A stretch of 64,000 nt of DNA from Paraburkholderia dioscoreae (GTDB taxonomy: Bacteria; Pseudomonadota; Gammaproteobacteria; Burkholderiales; Burkholderiaceae). Below the pieces are notes generated by a model. The model was not told the DNA's origin. It saw nothing but the letters and a program-made list of their open reading frames with translations, and did no database searches. The position numbers and the translations under genes were made by a program. The stretch spans positions 4,030,001-4,094,000 of the forward strand of contig NZ_LR699553.1 in assembly GCF_902459535.1 (NCBI RefSeq), read 5' to 3'. How positions within the stretch are numbered: position 1 is the stretch's first letter; every line of letters begins with the position of its first letter. Positions 54,972-63,376 of the stretch are shown here, one piece after another.

Positions 54972-55091
54972 AGGTCGGTGGAGCGGGTCGCAAGGGAACG
55001 CGAGCCCGGCGTCGGCGGCATGCTGGCCGCCCGAGGTTGGTCTGTTTGTCTTGTCTGTATTTAACGTGGAATCGCGCGCAATCCGACGCAC

Positions 55092-56414
55092 TCAGCCGTT
55101 TTGCCGCATCCGGTATTCGGCGCTGCGGGCATGCGCCTGCAGGCCTTCGCCGTAAGCGAGTTCGGCGGCGATCTCGCCAAGCGTCTGCGCGCCTTCCGCA
55201 CTGACCTCGATCACGCTTGAACGCTTGAAGAAATCATAGACGCCCAAAGGAGACGAGAACCGTGCGGTACGAGACGTAGGCAAAACGTGGTTGGGCCCCG
55301 CGCAGTAGTCGCCGAGGCTTTCGCTGGTGTAGCGGCCGAGAAAGATCGCGCCGGCATGGCGGATCAACTGGCCCCACTGCTGCGGTTCCAGCGCGGAGAT
55401 TTCGAGGTGTTCCGGGGCGATGTCGTTGGCGATCGCACAGGCTTCCGCCATGTCGCGCACCTTGATCAACGCGCCGCGGCCTTCCAGCGACGCGCTGATC
55501 ACGTCGCGGCGCGGCATGGTGGGCAGCAGTTCGTCGATCGCATCTTTCACGCGGCCGATGAATGCGTCGTCCGGGCAGAGCAGGATGGACTGCGCGAGTT
55601 CGTCGTGCTCGGCCTGCGAAAACAGGTCCATCGCGACCCAGCGCGGGTCAGTGGTGCCGTCGCACAGCACAAGGATTTCCGACGGCCCGGCGATCATGTC
55701 GATACCGACCGTGCCGAACACGCGGCGTTTGGCCGACGCGACATACGCGTTGCCCGGACCGCAGATCTTGTCGACCGCGGGCACCGTTTCCGTGCCGTAC
55801 GCGAGCGCCCCCACCGCCTGCGCGCCGCCAATCGTGAATACGCGATCCACGCCGCCCAGCAGCGCGGCCGCGAGCACCAGCGGATTCTTCACGCCGTCCG
55901 GTGTTGGCACCACCATGACGATTTCGCGCACGCCGGCCACCCGCGCCGGAATCGCGTTCATCAGCACCGACGACGGATACGCCGCCTTGCCGCCCGGCAC
56001 GTAGATACCCGCGCGATCGAGCGGCGTGACCTTCTGGCCGAGCACCGTACCGTCGGCTTCCGTGTACTGCCAGCTATGGCTGCCGCATTCGATCTTCTGC
56101 TTCTCGTGGTAGCCGCGCACCCGCGCGGCCGCCGCTTCGAGCGCCGCGCGACGCTTCGGCTCGAGGCCTTCCAGCGCCGCTTCCAGCTCCGACATCGGCA
56201 GTTCGAGCGCGCCGACGCTCTTTGCCTCGACACGATCGAAGCGGCTCGTGTACTCGAGCACCGCGGAATCTCCGCGCGCCTTCACGTCGTTCAGAATCTG
56301 CGCGACCGAGCGCTCGATTGCTTCGTCTTCGCTCGCCTCGAACGCGAGCACCGCGTGCAACGACTTCTGGAAGTCGGGAGCGGTGGAATCGAGTTTGCGA
56401 ATCTTGATAGACAT
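55092..56414 (-). CDS. hisD: histidinol dehydrogenase
   Basis: 440 residues, complete. It oxidises histidinol to histidine with two NAD. Family blocks are visible: YVPGGKAAYPSSVLMNAIPA near 142-161, the GPGNAYV segment near 220 and the active-site region EHLE near 346 followed by GPNHVLPTSRTARF near 385. The zinc ligands are in place. It lies 53 nt after hisG. Confidence 0.95.
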   Translation of the reverse strand: MSIKIRKLDSTAPDFQKSLHAVLAFEASEDEAIERSVAQILNDVKARGDSAVLEYTSRFDRVEAKSVGALELPMSELEAALEGLEPKRRAALEAAAARVRGYHEKQKIECGSHSWQYTEADGTVLGQKVTPLDRAGIYVPGGKAAYPSSVLMNAIPARVAGVREIVMVVPTPDGVKNPLVLAAALLGGVDRVFTIGGAQAVGALAYGTETVPAVDKICGPGNAYVASAKRRVFGTVGIDMIAGPSEILVLCDGTTDPRWVAMDLFSQAEHDELAQSILLCPDDAFIGRVKDAIDELLPTMPRRDVISASLEGRGALIKVRDMAEACAIANDIAPEHLEISALEPQQWGQLIRHAGAIFLGRYTSESLGDYCAGPNHVLPTSRTARFSSPLGVYDFFKRSSVIEVSAEGAQTLGEIAAELAYGEGLQAHARSAEYRMRQNG

Positions 56415-56467
56415 ACGGGTATCCGTTCCGGTAAGGCGCTCGTTACTGCATGTTCACACTGACGCGA

Positions 56468-57166
56468 TCAGGCCGTCGTGGAGCCGGCTTTCGACGCACG
56501 TTCGAACGCGTCGAGGATCGGCCGCAACGCGGCGCGCTTGAGCTTGAGCGCCGCCTGGTTCACCACGAGGCGCGACGAAATCTGCATGATCTCCTCCACC
56601 TCGACAAGATTGTTAGCGCGCAAGGTATTGCCCGAGCTCACCAAGTCGACGATCGCGTCGGCGAGGCCCACCAGCGGCGCCAGTTCCATCGAGCCGTACA
56701 GCTTGATCAGATCGACATGCACGCCCTTGGCGGCGAAATGCTCACGCGCGGTTTCGACGTACTTGGTCGCCACGCGCAAGCGGGCGCCCTGGCGCACCGC
56801 GTTCACATAATCGAAACCGGCCGCGACCGCGACCGACATGCGGCAACGCGCAATATCCAGGTCGACCGGCTGATACAGGCCGCTGCCGCCGTGTTCGAGC
56901 AGTACGTCTTTACCCGCCACGCCGAAGTCGGCCGCGCCGTATTCGACATAGGTAGGCACGTCGGTGGCGCGCACGATGATCACGCGCAGGTTCGCGTCCG
57001 TGGTCGGCAGGATCAGCTTGCGCGAAGTCTCCGGATCTTCGGCCACTTCGATGCCGGCTGCCGCGAGCAGCGGCAACGTCTCTTCAAAGATACGCCCTTT
57101 CGACAACGCCAGCGTAAGCGGCGCACTCACCGCCGGCGACGACGAAGTTTGCGGCATTGCGCTCAT
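56468..57166 (-). CDS. hisG: ATP phosphoribosyltransferase, short form
   Basis: 232 residues. The short HisG lacks the C-terminal regulatory domain and needs HisZ as a partner; no hisZ lies in this window. The PRPP-binding block ESGNTLRANN-type appears here as DLVSSGNTLRANNL near 179-192. Its ATG overlaps the murA stop by 4 nt (ATGA), so the first histidine enzyme is coupled to the cell-wall enzyme. Confidence 0.93.
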   Translation of the reverse strand: MSAMPQTSSSPAVSAPLTLALSKGRIFEETLPLLAAAGIEVAEDPETSRKLILPTTDANLRVIIVRATDVPTYVEYGAADFGVAGKDVLLEHGGSGLYQPVDLDIARCRMSVAVAAGFDYVNAVRQGARLRVATKYVETAREHFAAKGVHVDLIKLYGSMELAPLVGLADAIVDLVSSGNTLRANNLVEVEEIMQISSRLVVNQAALKLKRAALRPILDAFERASKAGSTTA

Positions 57167-58524
57167 GCCTGGCTCCCCGAGACACGGCGCACCTTCGCGC
57201 CGATAGCGGTGAGCTTGGTTTCCATCCGGTCGTAACCGCGGTCGAGGTGATAGATCCGGTCGATCAGCGTTTCACCGTCGGCGCGCAATGCGGCAATCAC
57301 GAGGCTCGCGGACGCGCGCAGATCGGTCGCCATGACCTTCGCGCCGGAAAGCTGCTCGACGCCGGTCACGAGCGCGGTGTTGCCGTCGATCGTGATGTTC
57401 GCGCCCAGCCGGTTCAATTCCTGCACATGCATGAAGCGGTTTTCGAAGATCGTTTCGACGACCTGCGAGGTGCCGGTCGCAATCGTGTTCAGCGCCATGA
57501 ACTGCGCCTGCATGTCGGTCGGGAACGCCGGGTATTCGGAGGTGCGGAACGTGACCGCGTTGGGACGCTTGTCCATGCGTACGCGCATCCAGTCGTCGCC
57601 CTCTTCGACCGTGACGCCGGCTTCGCGCAGCTTTTCGGTCACGGCTTCGAGAATCAGCGGACGGACCTTGCGCAGCGTGACGTCGCCACCGGCAGCCGCC
57701 ACCGCGCACAGGAACGTCCCGGCCTCGATCCGGTCCGGAATCACCGTGTGCTTCGCGCCATGCAGCTTGTCGACGCCCTGGATCACGAGGCGATCCGTAC
57801 CGATGCCTTCGATCTTCGCGCCCATCTCGACCAGCAGATGCGCGAGATCGCCGACTTCCGGCTCACGCGCCGCGTTCTCGATCACGGTCTCGCCTTCGGC
57901 CAGCACGGCTGCCATCAGCAGGTTTTCGGTGCCGGTCACGGTGATCATGTCGGTGACGATGCGCGTGCCCTTCAGCCGCTTCGCGCGTGCCTCGATGAAG
58001 CCGTGCTCGATCGTGATCTCCGCGCCCATTGCCTGCAGGCCCTTGATGTGCTGATCCACGGGGCGCGCGCCGATCGCGCAGCCGCCCGGCAGCGAGACGC
58101 GCGCGTGACCAAAGCGCGCGACCAGCGGGCCGAGCACGAGGATCGACGCACGCATCGTCTTGACCATTTCGTACGGCGCGACGAGGTTATCCACCTTCGA
58201 CGCGTTCAGCGACACGCGGCCGTCGCCGCTCTCGATCTGCACGCCCATCTGGCCGAGCAGCTTGAGCATCGTGCGCACGTCCTGCAGGTCGGGCACGTTT
58301 TCCAGGTGCACAGGCTCCGCGCTGAGCAGACCCGCGCACAGAATCGGCAACGCCGCATTCTTCGCACCCGAGACGACGACTTCACCCGACAGCGGGTAGC
58401 CACCTTCAATGACGAGTTTATCCATGCCTGTCAGTTCCTGATTGCCCCGGACTTCGGCCGGAGCGGCTTTGACTGTGTTCGACGCGCCGCTACCGGCGTC
58501 GCGCCCTTCTTGAGTAATTCGCAC
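57163..58524 (-). CDS. murA: UDP-N-acetylglucosamine 1-carboxyvinyltransferase
   Basis: 453 residues from a GTG at 58524, or 420 from an ATG at 58425. The catalytic Cys lies in GGCAIGARPVDQH. Substrate-binding SGAKNAALPIL is at about 53-63 of the long form. MurA makes the first committed precursor of peptidoglycan and is the fosfomycin target. The GTG start has GGAA 7 nt before it, and an N-terminal extension is known in Burkholderia MurA, so the longer start is preferred with caution. It is 12 nt after the ibaG-type gene and overlaps hisG. Confidence 0.92.
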   Translation of the reverse strand: MRITQEGRDAGSGASNTVKAAPAEVRGNQELTGMDKLVIEGGYPLSGEVVVSGAKNAALPILCAGLLSAEPVHLENVPDLQDVRTMLKLLGQMGVQIESGDGRVSLNASKVDNLVAPYEMVKTMRASILVLGPLVARFGHARVSLPGGCAIGARPVDQHIKGLQAMGAEITIEHGFIEARAKRLKGTRIVTDMITVTGTENLLMAAVLAEGETVIENAAREPEVGDLAHLLVEMGAKIEGIGTDRLVIQGVDKLHGAKHTVIPDRIEAGTFLCAVAAAGGDVTLRKVRPLILEAVTEKLREAGVTVEEGDDWMRVRMDKRPNAVTFRTSEYPAFPTDMQAQFMALNTIATGTSQVVETIFENRFMHVQELNRLGANITIDGNTALVTGVEQLSGAKVMATDLRASASLVIAALRADGETLIDRIYHLDRGYDRMETKLTAIGAKVRRVSGSQA

Positions 58525-58536
58525 TAAATTTCCAGA

Positions 58537-58776
58537 TTACGCGTTCTGCCATTCGGCGGGCGTCAGCGTCTTCATGCTGAGCGCGTGGATTTCTTCGCGC
58601 ATGCGGTCGCCGAGCGCCGCGTACACGAGTTGATGGCGCTGGATAGGACGCTTGCCTTCGAAGCTCGGCGAAACGATGGTCGCAAAGAAATGCTGGCCGT
58701 CGCCTTCGACTTCGAGATGCTGGCAGGCGAGCCCAGCCGCGATGTATTGCTTGACCTGTTCGGGAGTCGGCAACAT
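58537..58776 (-). CDS. ibaG: BolA family protein, IbaG/YrbA type
   Basis: 79 residues with one BolA domain: HLEVEGDGQHFFATIVSPSF near 20-39 and KRPIQRHQLVYAALGDRM near 42-59. BolA proteins bind [2Fe-2S] with CGFS glutaredoxins such as GrxD (23.0 kb). In E. coli ibaG also precedes murA, next to the mla genes, so this order is conserved. Confidence 0.92.
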   Translation of the reverse strand: MLPTPEQVKQYIAAGLACQHLEVEGDGQHFFATIVSPSFEGKRPIQRHQLVYAALGDRMREEIHALSMKTLTPAEWQNA

Positions 58777-58791
58777 AAGAGAAGCTCCTGA

Positions 58792-59556
58792 TCAGTGGCG
58801 CAGTTTGTAGCCGGAAGCGAGCATGCGCATCGCCACCACGGCCAGCACCACAAAGAAACCGGCAACGATCGCGAGGCTCGCGAGCGGATTGATATCCGAC
58901 ATCCCGAAGAAACCGTAGCGAAAGCCGTCGATCATGTAGAAAAAGGGATTGAGCCGCGACACTTCGCGCCACACCGGTGGCAGCGTATGCGTGGAGTAGA
59001 ACACGCCCGAGAGGAACGTGAGCGGCATGATCAGAAAATTTTGAAACGCCGCGAGCTGATCGAACTTTTCGGCCCAGATCCCGGCGATCAAGCCGAGCGT
59101 GCCGAGAATCGCCGCGCCGAAAATCGCGAACGCGACGATGTAGAGCGGCGCGCTGAAACTGACCGGCACGAACCAGATCGTCACGATGAACACGCCGAAG
59201 CCGACCGCCAGCCCTCGCGCCACGGCCGCGAGCACATAGGCGCCGAACATCTCGTAGTGCGACAGCGGCGGCAACAGGACGAACACCAGGTTGCCGGTAA
59301 TCTTGGACTGGATCAGCGAGGACGAACTGTTGGCGAATGCATTTTGCAGCACGCTCATCATCACGAGACCCGGAATCAGGAAACTCGTGTATTCGACGCC
59401 CGGATAGACCTGCACATGACCGCGCAAAGCGTGGCCGAAAATCGTCAGATACAGGAGCGCGGTGATGATCGGCGCCAGCACGGTCTGGAACGCTACCTTC
59501 CAGAACCGCAGGAGTTCCTTGTAAAACAGCGTGGTGAATCCACTGTAACCGCTCAT
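58792..59556 (-). CDS. yadH: ABC-2 type transporter permease
   Basis: 254 residues with about six membrane segments and the ABC-2 ending FVVLAVVAMRMLASGYKLRH. It opens with SGFTTLFYKELLRFWK, as in YadH. Its ATG overlaps the ATPase stop by 4 nt (ATGA), so it is paired with the preceding ATPase. The open frame runs much further upstream through the ATPase gene in another reading, which is not real. Substrate unknown; a lipid or polysaccharide export role is possible. Confidence 0.88.
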   Translation of the reverse strand: MSGYSGFTTLFYKELLRFWKVAFQTVLAPIITALLYLTIFGHALRGHVQVYPGVEYTSFLIPGLVMMSVLQNAFANSSSSLIQSKITGNLVFVLLPPLSHYEMFGAYVLAAVARGLAVGFGVFIVTIWFVPVSFSAPLYIVAFAIFGAAILGTLGLIAGIWAEKFDQLAAFQNFLIMPLTFLSGVFYSTHTLPPVWREVSRLNPFFYMIDGFRYGFFGMSDINPLASLAIVAGFFVVLAVVAMRMLASGYKLRH

Positions 59557-60485
59557 GCAAGCCCCTCGATCACTTCCGGACCGTTCATCACCTGAACGAA
59601 CACATCTTCGAGATCGGCTTTGCGAACCTCGATTTCTTCGAATGCGCAGCCCGCTGCGCGGCACTGCGCGAGAATTTTCTCGACGTCGTCGTAACTCGCG
59701 AGACGCAGCAGATGCTGGCGGCCATTGCCGTTGCCCGTGCCGCTTTCCACTTCGAGCGGACGCAGATCGGCGGGCAGGACGCCTTGCGAGAAGCGCAGGA
59801 ACAATTGCATGCCGGCAAAGCGTTGCAGCAGCGTGCTGGTGCGCTCGAGCGCCACGACCTCGCCGCGCCGCAGCATGGCGATGCGATCGCACAGCGACTC
59901 GGCTTCTTCCAGATAGTGCGTGGTCAGCACGATGGTGTGGCCTTCGCGGTTCAGGCGCGAAATGAATTTCCACAGCGTTTGCCGCAACTCCACGTCGACG
60001 CCCGCGGTCGGCTCGTCGAGCACGATCACCGGCGGCCGGTGCACCAGCGCCTGCGCGACCAGCACGCGACGCTTCATGCCGCCCGACAGCGCGCGCATGT
60101 TGGCGTCGGCTTTATCGGTGAGGTCGAGATTGGCCATGATCTCGTCGATCCAGGCGTCGTTGTTGCGCAGACCGTAATAGCCGGACTGGATGCGCAAGGT
60201 TTCGCGCACCGTGAAAAACGGATCGAACACGAGTTCCTGCGGCACCACGCCAAGCGCGCGGCGCGCGGCGCGGAAATCACTCACGACGTCGTGGCCACGC
60301 ACCGCGATGCTGCCCTCGTCGGCTCGCGCGAGCCCGGCGAGGATGCTGATGAGCGTTGTCTTGCCCGCGCCGTTCGGACCGAGGAGTCCGAAGAACTCGC
60401 CTTCTTCAACTGTGAGGCTGACGCCCTTGAGCGCTTGCAAGTCCTTGTAGCGCTTCTTGACGTTACGAATTTCTATGGCTGACAT
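59553..60485 (-). CDS. yadG: ABC transporter ATP-binding protein, YadG type
   Basis: 310 residues from the ATG at 60485. Walker A GPNGAGKTT lies near 39-47, the signature LSGGMKRR near 137-144 and Walker B IVLDEP near 158-163. It drives the YadH-type permease encoded next. In E. coli mlaB is followed directly by ibaG; here this exporter pair is inserted between them. The frame extends 32 codons further upstream across a Pro/Arg-rich stretch that is not typical. Confidence 0.9.
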   Translation of the reverse strand: MSAIEIRNVKKRYKDLQALKGVSLTVEEGEFFGLLGPNGAGKTTLISILAGLARADEGSIAVRGHDVVSDFRAARRALGVVPQELVFDPFFTVRETLRIQSGYYGLRNNDAWIDEIMANLDLTDKADANMRALSGGMKRRVLVAQALVHRPPVIVLDEPTAGVDVELRQTLWKFISRLNREGHTIVLTTHYLEEAESLCDRIAMLRRGEVVALERTSTLLQRFAGMQLFLRFSQGVLPADLRPLEVESGTGNGNGRQHLLRLASYDDVEKILAQCRAAGCAFEEIEVRKADLEDVFVQVMNGPEVIEGLA

Positions 60486-60656
60486 TGACTGTGGGCCGCG
60501 TGCGTCGCGGCGCCTAAAGGAGCCCTGAGGGGGCGCACAAATGCTGGAAGGAACGGAATTGGGGCCGGTTATGGGCCCCAAAAAACGTTTGATTATAGGG
60601 CAAAAATCAGTGGCCCTATCTCAGCCGGGGGGTTGGGAAGTGACGCGGTTAGCGCG

Positions 60657-60950
60657 TCAATGTCGCGCCGATAGCAGGGTATCGACGCCGTAGGCTTGCG
60701 CAAGGCTGGCAAGGCCAGCCGGCAGATTGACGATTTCGAACGGGGTCCGGCGTGCCTGGGCGGCCCGCTGCCATGCGATGAGGACAGCCAGCGCGGACGA
60801 ATCGAATTGCGCGAGCGGCGCGCAATCCACGCCGTTCGCGCCCGCCGCGATGCGTTGCAAACCCGCCGCGAGCGCGGCGCTCGCGCTCTCGTGGGTCAGC
60901 GTCGCGCCGCTCTCGAAGCGGCTGGCGACAGGGTTCGACACTTCGCTCAC
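60657..60950 (-). CDS. mlaB: STAS domain protein MlaB
   Basis: 97 residues from a GTG at 60950, which overlaps the mlaC stop by 4 nt (GTGA). The STAS core FDSSALAVLIAWQRAAQ near 51-67 is where MlaB contacts the ATPase MlaF. It regulates the MlaFEDB lipid transporter. The Ser residue of DSS is present. An open frame continues upstream inside mlaC but the overlap GTG is the likely start. Confidence 0.85.
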   Translation of the reverse strand: MSEVSNPVASRFESGATLTHESASAALAAGLQRIAAGANGVDCAPLAQFDSSALAVLIAWQRAAQARRTPFEIVNLPAGLASLAQAYGVDTLLSARH

Positions 60951-61579
60951 GACTGCTTGCCCGCGGCAAGTTGCTGGTTGCGCTGCGTGAGGAACTGGAT
61001 CAGTCCGTCCACGCCCTTCTGCTGGATCTGCTCGCTGAACTGTTGCTGATACGCCTGGATCAGCCATGCGCCGAGCACATTGATGTCATACACGCGCCAG
61101 CCTTGCGGCGTCTTGTACAGACGGTAGTCGAGTTCGATCGGCGAGCCGTTGTTCATCACGACCGAGCGCACCACCGTGTCGGTGTCGTCCGGGCTCATGC
61201 GGAACGGCTTGTATTGAATCTGCTGGTCACGCACCTGAGCCAGCGCGCCCGAGTACGTACGGATCAGCAGCATCTTGAACTGCTCGACCACCTGGCTTTG
61301 CTGCTCCGGCGTGGCCGTGCGCCAGTTGCGGCCCATTGCCAGTTGCGTGGTGCGGCGGAAATCGGTGTACGGCAGGATCTTTTCGTTGACCAGCCGGGTG
61401 ATGTGCGAGATGTCGCCTTGCTGGATCGACTTGTCTGCGCGAATTGAGTCGATCACCTGCTGGGTAACCGTCTTGATCATGCCGTCGGGCGAATTGGTGT
61501 CGACCGTTTGTGCTGATACACCGGCACTGGCAAACGAGAACAGCGCGGCGAACAGCGGAATCAAGAAGAATTTTTTCAT
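60947..61579 (-). CDS. mlaC: MlaC family ABC transporter substrate-binding protein
   Basis: 210 residues with a signal peptide (about 1-22, cleavage at VSA-Q). MlaC carries phospholipids across the periplasm between MlaA at the outer membrane and MlaFEDB at the inner membrane. The family RRTTQLAMGRNWR-type block is present near 88-100, followed by a FKMLLIRTYSGAL segment. An ATG one codon earlier is also possible. It overlaps mlaB by 4 nt. Confidence 0.92.
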   Translation of the reverse strand: MKKFFLIPLFAALFSFASAGVSAQTVDTNSPDGMIKTVTQQVIDSIRADKSIQQGDISHITRLVNEKILPYTDFRRTTQLAMGRNWRTATPEQQSQVVEQFKMLLIRTYSGALAQVRDQQIQYKPFRMSPDDTDTVVRSVVMNNGSPIELDYRLYKTPQGWRVYDINVLGAWLIQAYQQQFSEQIQQKGVDGLIQFLTQRNQQLAAGKQS

Positions 61580-61696
61580 CATAGGGAGCCTTGCCTTAAA
61601 AATAGTGCAACCGTTTGAGCCGACATTAGCACGCGAGTTCAGCCGCAATCCATGCGCAAACTGCGAGAGTCGTATCGATCTGTTACGGCTGCACGA

Positions 61697-62728
61697 TCAA
61701 CGCAATTTGAATGACGGAAAATTGAAACGCGTAGGCGGGACCAGTTGGCCGGCCGGGATCTGCGTCGTTTCAGGGCCGCCATTCAGGTCGAGCGGCGGCG
61801 TTTCGGCGCTGCCCGACGCGGCTTCCGGTACTGCCGCAGTGCCCGACGCCGCTTGCGGCGACGTTGCCGCCGTCGCGCCGGAAGCCGGCGCCTTCGCGGC
61901 AGCAGCACCTTGCGTGCCCGCCGTGCCGGTTACGGCGCCTGCCGGCGCACCGGCCGCGCTGCCCTCCATATCGTCGTATTTCGGCAGCGGCGCTTCGTCG
62001 CCGTAGTTCGGCAGCGCCTGCGACTGTTTGCCGTCCGACAACAGGTACTGACGGCGTTGCAGATACGCATTGCGCACGAACGAGTATTTGTCGAGCGCGG
62101 CGCCTTCCAGCACGTCGCTCGCGCCCAGCAGATTGGCACGCGTGTTGACCACGTTCAGGCCGTACAAAGCCCAGCTCAGACCAGCCGGATCGACGTAGCT
62201 GAGCGGGTTGATATAGTAATTGCCGATCGAGCCGACCGCGTCGCGCACGGTGCTCGGCCCGAACAACGGCAGCACGAGGTACGGGCCCGCCGGCACGCCG
62301 TAGTGACCGAGCGTCAGGCCGAGGTCGTTGTCGTGCTTGGGCAGCTTGGCGAGCGTCGCCACATCGAACAGGCCGCCCACACCGAACACCGTGTTGATCA
62401 CGATCCGCATGATGTCTTCGACACCGTCGGTGATCTTCAGCTGCAGCAGGTTGTTGGCCGCAATGTAGACGTCGCCGATGTTCGAAAAGAAGTTCGTCAC
62501 GCTGTCGCGCACCGGCTGCGGGGTCGCCCACACGTAGCCCTTCGCGACCGGCTTGAGCGCGTACTGGTCGAGCTTGTCGTTGACGGTGAACATCGTGCGG
62601 TTCAGACCTTCGAGCGGGTCGCCCTTGGTCGGTGTCTGCACGGTGGTACAGCCGGCGAGCAGCGCTGTGACGACTGCCAGTTTAGCGATCGGGAAGGCAT
62701 GCGCGGCCCGGATGCGTGTGGTCTGCAT
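61697..62728 (-). CDS. mlaA: MlaA family outer-membrane lipoprotein (VacJ)
   Basis: 343 residues. The lipobox LLAGC puts the acylated cysteine at 27. The conserved core (about 38-250) has NRTMFTVNDKLDQYALKPVAKGY and the YGVPAGPYLVLPLFGPSTVRD block. The last 80-90 residues are a low-complexity Ala/Gly/Thr/Pro tail, longer than in E. coli MlaA (251 residues). MlaA takes misplaced phospholipids from the outer leaflet. It lies between mlaD and mlaC here, whereas E. coli has it elsewhere. Confidence 0.92.
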   Translation of the reverse strand: MQTTRIRAAHAFPIAKLAVVTALLAGCTTVQTPTKGDPLEGLNRTMFTVNDKLDQYALKPVAKGYVWATPQPVRDSVTNFFSNIGDVYIAANNLLQLKITDGVEDIMRIVINTVFGVGGLFDVATLAKLPKHDNDLGLTLGHYGVPAGPYLVLPLFGPSTVRDAVGSIGNYYINPLSYVDPAGLSWALYGLNVVNTRANLLGASDVLEGAALDKYSFVRNAYLQRRQYLLSDGKQSQALPNYGDEAPLPKYDDMEGSAAGAPAGAVTGTAGTQGAAAAKAPASGATAATSPQAASGTAAVPEAASGSAETPPLDLNGGPETTQIPAGQLVPPTRFNFPSFKLR

Positions 62729-62739
62729 TCTTTTTCTCC

Positions 62740-63285
62740 TTATTGAGCGCCCGCGCCGGAGGCGGGCAGGCCCGGTGCCGCAGGCGCTGCTGCGGGTGCG
62801 CTCCCGGCCGCGCCAGGCTTGGACGCACCGGAATCCGCAGCCTTGCTATACAGGAATTGTCCGATGAGGTTTTCCAGCACGATCGCCGATTGCGTCATGG
62901 AGATGGTGTCGCCCGCCTTGAGCATCTCCGTGTCGCCGCCGGGCTCGAGCCCGATGTATTGTTCGCCGAGCAGACCCGAAGTCAGAATCTTCGCCGACGT
63001 GTCTTTCGGAAACTGGTACTGCTTGTCGAGATCGATCGTGACGACGGCCTGATACGCGTTGCTGTCGAAGCCGATCTCACCGACCCGCCCGACCGTCACG
63101 CCCGCGCTCTTCACAGGGGCGCGCGCCTTCAGTCCGCCGATATTGTCGAATTTGAGCTTGACCGGATATGTTGCCTGGAACGACAACGAGCTCATGTTGC
63201 CGGCCTTCAGCGCAAGGAACAGCAACGCCACGAAACCCAACACCACGAACAGGCCGACCCAGAAGTCGAGAGCAGTCTTTTTCAT
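62740..63285 (-). CDS. mlaD: MlaD family (MCE domain) lipid transport protein
   Basis: 181 residues. One N-terminal membrane anchor (about 6-26), then an MCE domain (VKLKFDNIGGLKARAPVKSAGVTVGRV near 41-70). MlaD forms a hexameric ring on MlaFE. The start at 63285 (MKKTALDFWVG) has GGGA 5 nt upstream; an ATG two codons earlier is also possible. The C-terminus is Ala/Pro-rich. Confidence 0.92.
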   Translation of the reverse strand: MKKTALDFWVGLFVVLGFVALLFLALKAGNMSSLSFQATYPVKLKFDNIGGLKARAPVKSAGVTVGRVGEIGFDSNAYQAVVTIDLDKQYQFPKDTSAKILTSGLLGEQYIGLEPGGDTEMLKAGDTISMTQSAIVLENLIGQFLYSKAADSGASKPGAAGSAPAAAPAAPGLPASGAGAQ

Positions 63286-63376
63286 CGTCATCCCAAAGTG
63301 AATCCGCCACGCCGTCGACACTTCCGCCGCGTGCGTCCGGTAGACGCGCCGCCAGCGAAAAAAATGTGGCGCAGTC

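Noticed and set aside
53304..55064. 586-codon plus-strand open frame
   Set aside because: Antisense shadow of hisB and hisC.
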